A stretch of DNA of 64,000 nucleotides, from positions 1,006-65,005 of the forward strand of contig NZ_LMMU01000007.1 of the NCBI RefSeq assembly GCF_001422375.1, in the 5' to 3' direction. The DNA is from Methylobacterium sp. Leaf99. GTDB taxonomy: Bacteria; Pseudomonadota; Alphaproteobacteria; Rhizobiales; Beijerinckiaceae. Positions 7,561 to 15,219 of the stretch are shown piece after piece. Each line of letters starts with the position of its first letter. Within the stretch, counting starts at the first letter, position 1. Below the pieces are notes generated by a model. That model made no database searches. It was not told the origin of the DNA and saw only the letters and a program-made list of their open reading frames with translations. The translations under genes were made by a program, and so were the position numbers.

Positions 7561-8414
7561 ACGACGCGCAACGAAGTTGCCTCCCCTCGGGCCCACGCAC
7601 GGCGGCCGACATCATCGAGATCGGGCGGGACCTGATCGAGATCAAGGGCCAGCTCGGCCACGGCCACTTCCTGCCGTGGATCGAGGCCGAGTTCGGGATG
7701 AGCGTCGATACCGCGCACAATTTTATGCGTGTTGCCGACTGCTACTCCAAACTCGGAACAGTTCCGAATTTGCCGGCGACCGTCCTCTACGAGCTTACCG
7801 CCCCCTCAACTCCCGAACTCATCCGCGAGGAGGGCTTCCACCGGCTCGCCCCAGCTCGGGAAGCTGAGCTTGAGACGATTGCGTGCGAGGTCCGCACCGG
7901 GACCATCCGGGACGCGATCCTGCACTCCGCCGGGGCCAACACGACCCACGGCCTGCGCCGGTCGAACGCCGACAAGCGGCGAGCGGTCCAACTCCTCCTT
8001 GAGGATAAGGAGTGGTCAAAGTGGGCGGACCGTGAAATCGCTCGACGCTGCTTCGTTGGACACCCGCTTGTCGCCGGCCTTCGCGCCTTGGTCACTGGAA
8101 GAAATTCCAGTGAGGCCGAGCCCCGAACTTATCAGGATCGGCACGGCAACGTCACGCAGATGCGGACGTCGGCCATCGGCCGCCGGCCGCCCGAGATGCC
8201 CGAGCCCGAGGCGCCCGCTGAGCCTGCCCCTCCCGCCGACCTCCCTAACCCGGCAGAGCCGCCGGCCGATCCCACGAACGTGGTCGCGCTTAACTCGCGC
8301 CTCAGCTCGCTTCCGACCCCCGAAGCCATGGGCGGCCGTTTCCTCCACCTGGGGGCTTTCGTGTTCCATCCGTGTTGCACGGACCTGCCTGCGCCGGGTC
8401 GTAACTCATTGTAA
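7557..8414 (+). CDS. DUF3102 domain protein
   Basis: 285 residues from a TTG start that overlaps the stop of the HEPN-like gene, implying coupled translation. The N-terminal 70 residues match DUF3102 (ADIIEIGRDLIEIKGQL, HGHFLPWIEAEFGMS), a family found mostly in phage and mobile-element proteins. A second, ParB/replication-like segment at about 140-180 holds NADKRRAVQLLLEDKEW and a W-x2-REIAR helix typical of DNA-binding plasmid proteins. The C-terminus is Pro-rich and then unstructured. The coding region contains two perfect dyads, at 7753-7767 and 8092-8113. The protein probably binds DNA, and the gene fits a mobile element. Confidence 0.65.
   Translation: MNDAQRSCLPSGPRTAADIIEIGRDLIEIKGQLGHGHFLPWIEAEFGMSVDTAHNFMRVADCYSKLGTVPNLPATVLYELTAPSTPELIREEGFHRLAPAREAELETIACEVRTGTIRDAILHSAGANTTHGLRRSNADKRRAVQLLLEDKEWSKWADREIARRCFVGHPLVAGLRALVTGRNSSEAEPRTYQDRHGNVTQMRTSAIGRRPPEMPEPEAPAEPAPPADLPNPAEPPADPTNVVALNSRLSSLPTPEAMGGRFLHLGAFVFHPCCTDLPAPGRNSL
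8092..8113. repeat. 9-bp perfect inverted repeat inside the DUF3102 gene
   Basis: TCACTGGAA and TTCCAGTGA flank a 4-base GAAA loop. This could form an RNA hairpin with a GNRA-type loop, or be a protein-binding dyad. It lies in the middle of the coding region, so it is not a simple terminator. Confidence 0.4.
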
Positions 8415-8466
8415 AATAACGGAACGTGTTGCAGCATGTTGCAACACCGAATGACGAGCGATAGCC

Positions 8467-8499
8467 AAAAAAAACCCGCCAAGTCATTGACTTGACAGG
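8467..8499 (-). terminator. Rho-independent terminator of tRNA-Arg
   Basis: On the minus strand an 11-bp stem (CCTGTCAAGTC with GACTTGGCGGG, two G-U pairs, AAT loop) is followed by eight T residues, starting 9 bases after the tRNA 3' end. Confidence 0.88.
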
Positions 8500-8507
8500 C
8501 TAATTTT

Positions 8508-8584
8508 TGGCGACCCCGGTTGGGCTCGAACCAACGACCTGCCGCTTAGAAGGCGGCTGCTCTATCCAGCTGAGCTACGGAGTC
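8508..8584 (-). tRNA. tRNA-Arg (anticodon UCU)
   Basis: 77 nt including an encoded CCA. The acceptor stem GACTCCG pairs with CGGGGTC (one T-G pair), followed by discriminator G. The D arm is GCTC/GAGC. The anticodon stem GCCGC/GCGGC holds loop CTTCTAA (anticodon TCT), and the T arm is GTTGG/CCAAC with TTCGAGC loop. The 3' end faces the accessory region to the left, the usual orientation for islands integrated at tRNA 3' ends. Confidence 0.95.
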
Positions 8585-9145
8585 GGAGTGCCAGGGCTGG
8601 TAGAAGCCATGGGGGCCGCTCCTGGTCAACCCCGCGTGCGGCCGCGTGCCCGTGGCCCTCGAGACGACGCGCCTGCGCAGTGCTGCGATGCACCAAGACG
8701 GGAGATTCATGCCGTCGCGACCGATGGTTCGCGCGTGCGATGATGAAGCAACGGGCCGTGCGATCCCCGGGGCGGCCCTTTGAAGGACCGAATCTTGCTA
8801 AAGTGATCGCTCGTTCTGGACCGAAATGGCGCAGTCTCCGGCACGGCATGGCGGTCCTCTTTTTCGGGGACTCTTCTTCGAGGACCGCGGTCGACAACGG
8901 CTCCGGGTGGTGTGTGCAGGTGCCCGATTGGAAGGAATGGGTATTTCCTTGGACACGAAAGACGCGGATAATCTATACGCGAGTTCCGGGCTTCTTGCAG
9001 CGCCGCGCGCAGCTTCCGTACGACGCCGGGAGCCACGCGTCCGGTTCGGCGCGATCCTCCGGCAACGCGGGCGTGGAAGACGCAGGACCTTGGACGCACG
9101 GGGTAGGGTCTTCGACGCATGGGATAGGGGCTTGGACGCACGGGA
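8585..9145. other. 561-bp region without a convincing gene, ending in 21-bp tandem repeats
   Basis: Between the tRNA-Arg gene and the HD-GYP gene. Several frames are open, including 8826-9149 in plus, whose stop overlaps the next ATG, but the products are Arg/Gly-rich without motifs and I treat them as spurious. It should contain the tRNA promoter on the minus strand and the HD-GYP promoter on the plus strand. The end carries the 21-bp repeat listed separately. Confidence 0.4.
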
Positions 9146-9151
9146 ATGACT
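9089..9151 (+). repeat. Three 21-bp tandem repeats spanning the HD-GYP start codon
   Basis: Units at 9089-9109, 9110-9130 and 9131-9151 share the pattern CTTGGACGCACGGG followed by a variable A/T/G-rich tail. The third unit contains the ATG at 9146, so copy-number change here would alter the leader of the mRNA. Confidence 0.7.
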
Positions 9152-10234
9152 GACGGCGCGATCTTCCTCCTGACCGATCGTCCCGATCGCAGCGCGGCCC
9201 TCGAAACGATTCTCAACACCGTCGGTCGCTGCGCGGTCGTGGCCGGCGAGGAGACGCCGCCGCCGGGCGCACCGGTCGCCATCGTCTCCGATCTCACCCT
9301 CAGCCGGCGGGAATCCGTTGGACGATTGCGCGCGCTGATGCCCTCCGGTCAGGCCGCCCGCCCCGGGCCCGGCCCCGTGGCCGGTCAAGCGGGGCGCATT
9401 CCGGTCATCTGCCTCATGCGCTCGACCTCGGACGGAGATTTGCGGCAGGCGCGCGATCTCGGGGCCACGGTCTGCCTGCCGGCCTACACGTCCCCGCACG
9501 TCGTCGCACAGGTGATCCGGGATCAGGTCGCCGCGCGGGACGAGACCGCCAGGGGCGTGGCGGGCCAGGGGATCGTGCGGGCCACGGAGGCGCTCACCGG
9601 CTTGTTCGCCGGGGCTCGCGTCGGCGGCGTGACCCTCGGCGTGGTCGAAGCGGGCCTGACGCCGATCCTGGCGGCCGTGCGCGAGGGGGGCCTGACCCGG
9701 TGGCTCGATACCGTCTGGACCCACGACGACGCCACCTATCAGCACTGCCTGCTGGTGGCCGGCGTCTCCGCCCAGTTCGTCAACTTCCTGCGATTTCCCG
9801 AGCAGGACCGGCAGCATTTCGTCCGGGCGGCCCTGCTGCACGACCTCGGCAAGGCCCGTATCCCGCAGGCGATCCTCAACAAGCCCGGTCGCCTCGACGC
9901 CGACGAGATGGCGATCATGCGCACCCATCCGGTGATCGGCTACGAGATCCTGCGCGACAGCGGCTGCGACGACGCCACCCTGGGCGCCGTGCGCCATCAT
10001 CACGAGATGCTGGACGGGTCGGGCTATCCCGACGGCCTCGTCGGGTCGGCCATCGGCGACACCGTGCGGCTCCTGACCATCTGCGACATCTACGCGGCCC
10101 TGACCGAGCGCCGGTCGTACAAGGAGCCGATGCCGACGCGCGACGCCCTCGCGGTCCTCGAGAGCATGGACACGAAGCTCGAATCCGGTCTCGTGCGGTG
10201 CTTCGGCGATGCCATGACGGCGGTGGCGCCATAG
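9146..10234 (+). CDS. HD-GYP domain protein (cyclic-di-GMP phosphodiesterase family)
   Basis: 362 residues. The N-terminal 125 residues resemble a degenerate response-regulator receiver (IFLLTDRP... PVICLMRSTSDGDL) but with no clear phosphoacceptor Asp in the usual context. The C-terminal HD-GYP domain (about 185-350) has the metal ligands in LLHDLGKARIP (H232, D233), HHHE (284-287) and the GYP loop GSGYPDG (291-297), so it looks catalytically competent for hydrolysis of cyclic-di-GMP to pGpG/GMP. In the cell it should lower cyclic-di-GMP, favouring motility over attachment. It is monocistronic, and the start codon lies in a 21-bp tandem repeat. Confidence 0.85.
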   Translation: MTDGAIFLLTDRPDRSAALETILNTVGRCAVVAGEETPPPGAPVAIVSDLTLSRRESVGRLRALMPSGQAARPGPGPVAGQAGRIPVICLMRSTSDGDLRQARDLGATVCLPAYTSPHVVAQVIRDQVAARDETARGVAGQGIVRATEALTGLFAGARVGGVTLGVVEAGLTPILAAVREGGLTRWLDTVWTHDDATYQHCLLVAGVSAQFVNFLRFPEQDRQHFVRAALLHDLGKARIPQAILNKPGRLDADEMAIMRTHPVIGYEILRDSGCDDATLGAVRHHHEMLDGSGYPDGLVGSAIGDTVRLLTICDIYAALTERRSYKEPMPTRDALAVLESMDTKLESGLVRCFGDAMTAVAP

Positions 10235-10368
10235 GGCGGACGGGGTGAAGCCGGTCTTCCGCGGGTCCCCGTGATCGGGTGCGCTCGGGCCGCAACATCC
10301 ACACTCGCATGCCGCGCGGTGGTACCGGCGGATACGACGGTGCCGGACCTGTACGCCGATCCTTCGCG

Positions 10369-10398
10369 AAAAAGCCCCCCGGCCGAGGGCCGGGAGGC
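10369..10398 (-). terminator. Rho-independent terminator of the fasciclin gene
   Basis: On the minus strand GCCTCCCGGCC and GGCCGGGGGGC form an 11-bp stem with a CTC loop, followed by TTTTT, starting 40 bp after the fasciclin stop. Confidence 0.85.
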
Positions 10399-10438
10399 GT
10401 TCATCACGGTTCGGCCGAGGGGCAGACCCCCGAAGGAA

Positions 10439-11017
10439 TCAGGGCTGGAGGACGCCGTTGATCACGTGGATCACGCCGTTCGACTGCATGACGTTGGCGA
10501 TGGTGACCGTGGCGGTGCTACCCTTGGCGTCGGTCACGTAGACCTTCTTGCCCTTGGTCTGGACGGTCAGGGGCTCGCCCGCGGCGGTCTTGAGCTGGGC
10601 CTCGCCGCCGCCGTCCTTGGCGAGCTTCATCAGGTCCTTTGCGGTGTAGGTGCCCGGGACGACGTGGTAGGTCAGGATCTTGGTGAGCGTCGCCTTGTTC
10701 TCGGGCTTCACCAGGGTCTCGACGGTGCCGGCCGGCAGCTTGGCGAAGGCGGCGTTGGTGGGGGCGAACACCGTGAACGGACCGGGACCCGACAGGGTCT
10801 CGACGAGGCCGGCGGCCTTCACGGCGGCGACCAGGGTGGTGTGGTCCTTCGAGTTGACGGCGTTCTCGACGATGGTCTTCGAGGCGTACATCGGAGCGCC
10901 GCCGACCGTCGGGTTCTTGGCGAGGGCGGCGGCCGGGAGCGCCGCGCCGATGGCGAGGCTGAGGCCGAAGGCGGCCAGCTTGGAGACCAGCGGACGGCGT
11001 GCGGTAAGATTATGCAT
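10439..11017 (-). CDS. Secreted fasciclin (FAS1) domain protein
   Basis: 192 residues with a signal peptide of about 33 residues ([10 protein letters not shown], then KNPTVGG). One FAS1 domain covers about 50-192, with the H1 motif [16 protein letters not shown] and the H2 region [16 protein letters not shown], ending in [16 protein letters not shown]1 proteins act in adhesion outside the membrane. It is divergent from an ECF sigma factor gene (232 bp apart) that is followed by an anti-sigma gene, the same trio as Mycobacterium tuberculosis MPT70-SigK-RskA. The sigma factor probably drives this gene; that is an inference from context. A strong terminator follows. Confidence 0.9.
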   Translation of the reverse strand: MHNLTARRPLVSKLAAFGLSLAIGAALPAAALAKNPTVGGAPMYASKTIVENAVNSKDHTTLVAAVKAAGLVETLSGPGPFTVFAPTNAAFAKLPAGTVETLVKPENKATLTKILTYHVVPGTYTAKDLMKLAKDGGGEAQLKTAAGEPLTVQTKGKKVYVTDAKGSTATVTIANVMQSNGVIHVINGVLQP

Positions 11018-11248
11018 CGATTTCTTGTCTCCTCGGATGTCCCGGGCGGGACAATCGGGGTGACTTACGGCGCGTTCGGAATGAAAGTTTCAGGAAAGAT
11101 CTGCTATGAGGTGCTTCGTGCGGTCCGCGCTGCTTTAAGGGATCGCTAAGAATGCCGAACAAGCCGCGACCTGGCGTCGATGCCGAGGTTTCGATGCTTG
11201 GAGCACGGCCGGGGGGACGGGGAATGGTGAGTTCGGTGGCGGTGCCGC

Positions 11249-11800
11249 GTGCCTGACGATGATCTGCTCCAGGCGCGCCTGACCGCCATCGCGGGCGGGG
11301 ATCAGGCGGCGCTCAAGGCGCTCTACGACGAGACGGGGGCGAAACTATTCGGGCTCGTGCTCCGTATCCTCCGCAATCGTGAAGCCGCCGAGGACGTGCT
11401 TCAGGATGTCTATCTCCGGATCTGGCAGAATGCCGGGGCGTATGTCCCCACGGCCGGCCGCCCGATCACATGGATGTGCGCCATCGCCCGCAATCGGGCC
11501 ATCGACGTGGTGCGCGCCCGAAAGGAAACCACCCTCACGGATCTCGTCGAAGGCGAGGATTGGATGAATCAGGTGCCCGATCCGCACGACGGCGAGAGCG
11601 ACATCCTCGATCGCGGCGCCCTGGCGCTCTGCCTCGGCCGCGTCGACGCGATGCACCGGCAATGCCTCGTGCTGGCCTATTGCGAAGGATTTTCCCGCGA
11701 GGAACTGGCGGCCCGGTTCGAGCGGCCGGTGAACACCATCAAGACGTGGCTCCACCGCGGACTGGCGAACCTGCGCTCCTGCCTGGACGCCAACGCATGA
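11249..11800 (+). CDS. sigK: ECF RNA polymerase sigma factor, SigK-like
   Basis: 183 residues from a GTG. Sigma region 2 (about 20-90) contains LRNREAAEDVLQDVYLRIWQ and the DNA-melting ITWMCAIARNRAID. Region 4 (about 125-180) contains LAYCEGFSREELAARF and the helix-turn-helix NTIKTWLHRGLANLRSCL. The length and motifs fit ECF/SigK-type factors. Its stop overlaps the anti-sigma start by 4 bp (ATGA), so the two are translationally coupled. Its target is likely its own operon and the divergent fasciclin gene. Confidence 0.88.
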   Translation: MPDDDLLQARLTAIAGGDQAALKALYDETGAKLFGLVLRILRNREAAEDVLQDVYLRIWQNAGAYVPTAGRPITWMCAIARNRAIDVVRARKETTLTDLVEGEDWMNQVPDPHDGESDILDRGALALCLGRVDAMHRQCLVLAYCEGFSREELAARFERPVNTIKTWLHRGLANLRSCLDANA

Positions 11801-12516
11801 GCGATGGCCCCGCCGATTTCCGCCCGCCCGACCGCGACATCCAGGCGGCCGAGTACGTCCTCGGCACCCTGCCCCTGGCCGAGCGCCTCGCCTTCGCGCG
11901 CGCCCTGGCGACGGAGGTCGATCTGCAGGCGGCCGTGGCGCGCTGGCAGATCCGCCTGACGCCCCTGGCCGACACCGTTCCGGAGGTCGCTCCCCCGGCG
12001 GGCCTCTGGCTGCGCATCCGGGCGGCCCTGAGCCCCGCCGGAGAAGACCCGCGTGTGCAAAGCCTCGCCCGGAGCCTGCGTCGCTGGCGTCTGGGGGCCC
12101 TCGGCGCCTCGGCCCTGGCCGCCGGCCTCGCCCTGGCGCTCGGCCTCGGCCGGTTCCTGCCGCCGGCGGACCCGGAGGCGGGTCAGTACGTCGCCGTGGT
12201 CAACCGCGGCGGCGAGCTGCCGGCCCTGGTGGTGCGGGTGGATACGCGGCGCGGGCTCGCGCAGGTACGGTCCGTGGCGGCGGATACGCCCCGGGAGAAG
12301 AGCCTGGAGCTCTGGTACATCGCCGGCGGCGGCACGCCGCGCTCCCTTGGCCTCGTCGAGGCCGGGCGCGCCAGCCTCGCCCTGCCGGAGGCCGCCCGCG
12401 AGGACGCCCGCCTCGACACTGCCCTCCTGGCCGTCACCGTCGAGCCGCCCGGCGGTTCGCCGAGCGGCGCGCCGACGGGGCCGATCGTCTACTCGGGCAA
12501 GCTCCTGCGGGACTGA
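11797..12516 (+). CDS. Membrane anti-sigma factor, RskA-like
   Basis: 239 residues. The N-terminal 95 residues are a cytoplasmic sigma-binding domain (AAEYVLGTLPLAERLAFARA). One membrane span lies at about 105-125 (LGASALAAGLALALGLGRFL). The C-terminal periplasmic RskA domain has ELPALVVRVDTR, SLELWYIAGGGTPRSLGL and AVTVEPPGGSPSGAPTGP, the typical ending of the anti-sigma-K family. It should hold the preceding sigma factor inactive at the membrane until regulated proteolysis or redox change releases it. It lacks a clear zinc-binding HxxxCxxC motif, as RskA proteins do. Confidence 0.88.
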   Translation: MSDGPADFRPPDRDIQAAEYVLGTLPLAERLAFARALATEVDLQAAVARWQIRLTPLADTVPEVAPPAGLWLRIRAALSPAGEDPRVQSLARSLRRWRLGALGASALAAGLALALGLGRFLPPADPEAGQYVAVVNRGGELPALVVRVDTRRGLAQVRSVAADTPREKSLELWYIAGGGTPRSLGLVEAGRASLALPEAAREDARLDTALLAVTVEPPGGSPSGAPTGPIVYSGKLLRD

Positions 12517-12633
12517 AGTCGTCGCCCCGGCGGCCGCCTCCCCTGTACCGTGCCGGCCGGATCGGCCTCCGGCGGCGCGGCGCGCGCCCTCGACGGGTTG
12601 CCCGCATCCTCGATCGCTGGCACGCGTCGCGGC

Positions 12634-13827
12634 ATGAAGGTTTCCTCCGCCATCCGCCGCCCGGTCTCCGCCCTTCGGGCCGCCCTGCGGACCGACGCCG
12701 GCGGCGGGCTGGTGCTCATGGCGAGCGCGGTGCTGGCGCTGCTCGTCGCCAACTCGCCCCTGGCTCCGGACTATTTCGCCCTGGTGGGCACGTATGTCGG
12801 GCCCTTGAGCGTGCTGCACTGGGTCAACGACGGCCTGATGGCGGTGTTCTTCCTGCTGGTCGGCCTCGAGATCAAACGCGAGGTGCTGGACGGCCGCCTG
12901 CGCACCTGGCCGGACCGCGTCCTGCCGGGCGTGGCGGCCCTCGGCGGCATGGTCGTCCCGGCCCTGATCTACGGGATGGTCAACCGGCATTCGCCCGACA
13001 CCCTGCGCGGCTGGGCGATCCCGACGGCCACGGACATCGCCTTCGCCCTCGGCATCCTGGCGCTCCTCGGATCGCGGGTGCCCGTCTCCCTCAAGGTGTT
13101 CCTGACGGCGCTCGCCATCCTCGACGACCTCGGGGCGGTGCTCATCATCGCGGCCTTCTACACCGCCGACCTGCAGCTGCCGATGCTGGCCGGCGCCGGG
13201 CTCATCGTCGCGTTCCTATCCGGCCTGAACCGGGCCGGCGTGACCCGGCTGACGCCCTACCTGCTCCTCGGTGCGGTCCTGTGGGTCCTCGTGCTCAAAT
13301 CCGGCATCCACGCCACCATCGCGGGCGTGGTCCTCGCCCTGACGATCCCCCTGCGCACCAGGCCGGCCAGGCCGGACGATCCGACCTCACCCCTCCATGG
13401 GCTGGAGCACGCCCTCCACCCGTGGTCGTCCTACCTCGTGCTGCCGGTGTTCGGCTTCGCCAATGCGGGCGTCGCACTGGGGGGCATCTCCCTCGCCATG
13501 CTGCTCGAACCCGTCACCCTCGGCGTCGCCCTCGGCCTCTTCCTCGGCAAGCAGATCGGCGTGTTCGGTACGGTCGTCGCCGCGATCCGGCTCGGCTTCG
13601 CCCAGCGTCCCGCCCAGGCCGGGTGGTGGCAGCTCTACGGCCTGTCGCTCCTGTGCGGCGTCGGCTTCACCATGAGCCTGTTCATCGGTCTCCTCGCCTT
13701 CGCGGAGACCCCGGCCCTGGAGACCGAGACCAAGGTCGGCGTGCTCCTGGGCTCGGTCAGCTGCATGGTCGCCGGCGCCCTCGTGCTCCTCCTCGCGCCG
13801 CGGCCGGTCGCCGACGTCCGCGACTGA
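12634..13827 (+). CDS. nhaA: Na+/H+ antiporter NhaA
   Basis: 397 residues from the ATG at 12634; a GTG at 12550 would add 28 residues with no membrane or conserved character. About 11-12 membrane spans. The ion-binding region has the family residues: [18 protein letters not shown] (E. coli D133 position) and [15 protein letters not shown] (D163/D164 pair). NhaA exchanges Na+ (or Li+) for protons at the inner membrane, for pH and salt homeostasis. It follows the anti-sigma gene by about 117 bp and precedes a DUF2721 membrane protein by 15 bp, probably in one transcript with the latter. Confidence 0.93.
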   Translation: MKVSSAIRRPVSALRAALRTDAGGGLVLMASAVLALLVANSPLAPDYFALVGTYVGPLSVLHWVNDGLMAVFFLLVGLEIKREVLDGRLRTWPDRVLPGVAALGGMVVPALIYGMVNRHSPDTLRGWAIPTATDIAFALGILALLGSRVPVSLKVFLTALAILDDLGAVLIIAAFYTADLQLPMLAGAGLIVAFLSGLNRAGVTRLTPYLLLGAVLWVLVLKSGIHATIAGVVLALTIPLRTRPARPDDPTSPLHGLEHALHPWSSYLVLPVFGFANAGVALGGISLAMLLEPVTLGVALGLFLGKQIGVFGTVVAAIRLGFAQRPAQAGWWQLYGLSLLCGVGFTMSLFIGLLAFAETPALETETKVGVLLGSVSCMVAGALVLLLAPRPVADVRD

Positions 13828-13842
13828 TCGTCAACGGATATC

Positions 13843-14346
13843 ATGTTCGCACCGTCGCCGCCCGTCGCCCCCGACGACATCGCCCACGTCATTCAGATCG
13901 CCCTCGCGCCGGCCTTCCTGCTGACGGCCCTGGCGACGCTGCTGAACGTGTTCTCCACCCGCCTCGGGCGCGTGGCCGACAAGGTCGACGCCGCTTCGAC
14001 CCGGCTGTGGGGCGCCAGCCCGGACGAGGCCGTCCGCCTGTCGCGGCAATTGTCATACCTGCGGCGGCGCTCGTTCGTGCTAGACGGCGCGGTGGTGCTG
14101 GCTTCGGCGGGCGGGATCATGACCGGGATCGCGGTGCTGACGCTGTTCGTCGGAGCGCTCCGCGACGCCGCCACCGCCTCGGTCCTGTTCGGATGCTTCG
14201 GCGTGGCGCTGGTCTGCACCGTGGCGGCCATCGCGGCCTTCCTCACCGAGATCCTGATGGCCGGGCGCGGGGTCCGCGACGAGGTCGATCGCCAGACCCG
14301 TCACGCCACCGCTATCGAGGGGCCTCCTGGCCGGTCTGGAACTTGA
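13843..14346 (+). CDS. DUF2721 family membrane protein
   Basis: 167 residues with three probable membrane spans: about 15-35 (ALAPAFLLTALATLLNVFST), 85-110 and 115-140. The first span is followed by the DUF2721 pattern RLGRVADK, then a charged cytoplasmic loop with LSYLRRRSFVL. The family function is unknown. It starts 15 bp after nhaA on the same strand and may be co-expressed. Its 3' end overlaps that of the minus-strand gene at 14312 by 35 bp. Confidence 0.7.
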   Translation: MFAPSPPVAPDDIAHVIQIALAPAFLLTALATLLNVFSTRLGRVADKVDAASTRLWGASPDEAVRLSRQLSYLRRRSFVLDGAVVLASAGGIMTGIAVLTLFVGALRDAATASVLFGCFGVALVCTVAAIAAFLTEILMAGRGVRDEVDRQTRHATAIEGPPGRSGT

Positions 14347-14875
14347 GATCGAGGGCAGCCAGCGCCAGGAGCGGTGGCGGCATCGGGACGCCGGCCTTGC
14401 GCATGACGAGGGCCGCTGCGCGGCAGCTCGCCTGATCGTTGGTCGCGGCCGCGGCCTCGATCCGAGCCACGGTGGCGGCATCGGGTTTCGGGGGCGGCGG
14501 CGATGCGGCCGGTGCGGCCGCCGCCTTGGCCGAGGCGTTCGCCTGCGCCAGGGCCGCCTTCCGATCGCCGGGGGCCACCGTGTCCGCCGATCCCGTTGCG
14601 CCGCTGAGGCCAGATTTCTGCTGCGGCTCGCCGCCGGAACCCGACGGCTTCGCGTCGCTCTTGCCCGATGGGTTCGACACCGCCGTCGCCTGGGACTGCG
14701 GTGTGGCCGCCTCCTGCTTCTTCGCCTCCGGCACCGTCACGAACGCCTTCAGTTCCTGGCATAGGTTGGCCGGGCCGCCCGCGGCGACCGGCGGGGCCGC
14801 ATCCTGCGCGAGGGCGGGCAGCGCGAGCAGGCCGGCGGCCATGACGAGCGCGACGCGCGACGGGGATGTCCACAT
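14312..14875 (-). CDS. Hypothetical secreted protein of the formate dehydrogenase locus
   Basis: 187 residues. The signal peptide at 1-21 (LVMAAGLLALPALAQ) is followed by a short conserved-looking stretch with one Cys (NLCQELKAFVTVP), a long Ala/Pro/Gly/Ser-rich linker (55-140), and a C-terminal helix pair with a second Cys (ATNDQASCRAAALVMRKAGV, LLALAALDL). The two cysteines may pair in the periplasm. I do not recognise a named family. It is last in the minus-strand formate dehydrogenase cluster, 82 bp after the small membrane protein gene. Confidence 0.55.
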   Translation of the reverse strand: MWTSPSRVALVMAAGLLALPALAQDAAPPVAAGGPANLCQELKAFVTVPEAKKQEAATPQSQATAVSNPSGKSDAKPSGSGGEPQQKSGLSGATGSADTVAPGDRKAALAQANASAKAAAAPAASPPPPKPDAATVARIEAAAATNDQASCRAAALVMRKAGVPMPPPLLALAALDLKFQTGQEAPR

Positions 14876-14957
14876 GCTGATGTCCTCAACCCTTCCCGGT
14901 CGTTGGCACGACCCCTTCACCCAGCGGCCGGGTCGGCCCGGCAGTGACTTCGCGCGG

Positions 14958-15197
14958 TCAGGACCGCTTCGGATGCGAGGCCTCGCCCTTGACCTTGTCG
15001 TGATCCTCGACGGTGGCCTCGCCGAGGACCGGAAGGCCGTTCCACTTCGAGCCGACCAGGTTCGTCCCCGGCTCCGACACCCGCGCGCCCGAGGTCGCGA
15101 AGGCCTGATAGGCGAACTTCTGGGAACTGGTGAGGGCGAGCATAGCCAGCACGCCCAGCGCGATGGCGGCGGCGACGGCAATGGCGAAGGCTTTCAT
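14958..15197 (-). CDS. Small membrane-anchored protein of the formate dehydrogenase locus
   Basis: 79 residues. An N-terminal uncleaved membrane anchor (about 3-24, FAIAVAAAIALGVLAMLAL) is followed by a 50-residue periplasmic tail with SGARVSEPGTNLVGSKWNG. It lies 22 bp after the cytochrome b subunit gene of formate dehydrogenase on the same strand, so it is likely an accessory or small subunit of the membrane complex. No family function is known to me. Confidence 0.6.
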   Translation of the reverse strand: MKAFAIAVAAAIALGVLAMLALTSSQKFAYQAFATSGARVSEPGTNLVGSKWNGLPVLGEATVEDHDKVKGEASHPKRS

Positions 15198-15219
15198 GAT
15201 CGGTTCTTTCTGGTCGATT

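Noticed and set aside
8826..9149. Plus-strand 107-residue frame whose stop overlaps the HD-GYP start
   Set aside because: The overlap looked like coupling, but the product is Arg/Gly-rich and its end is just the translated 21-bp repeat.
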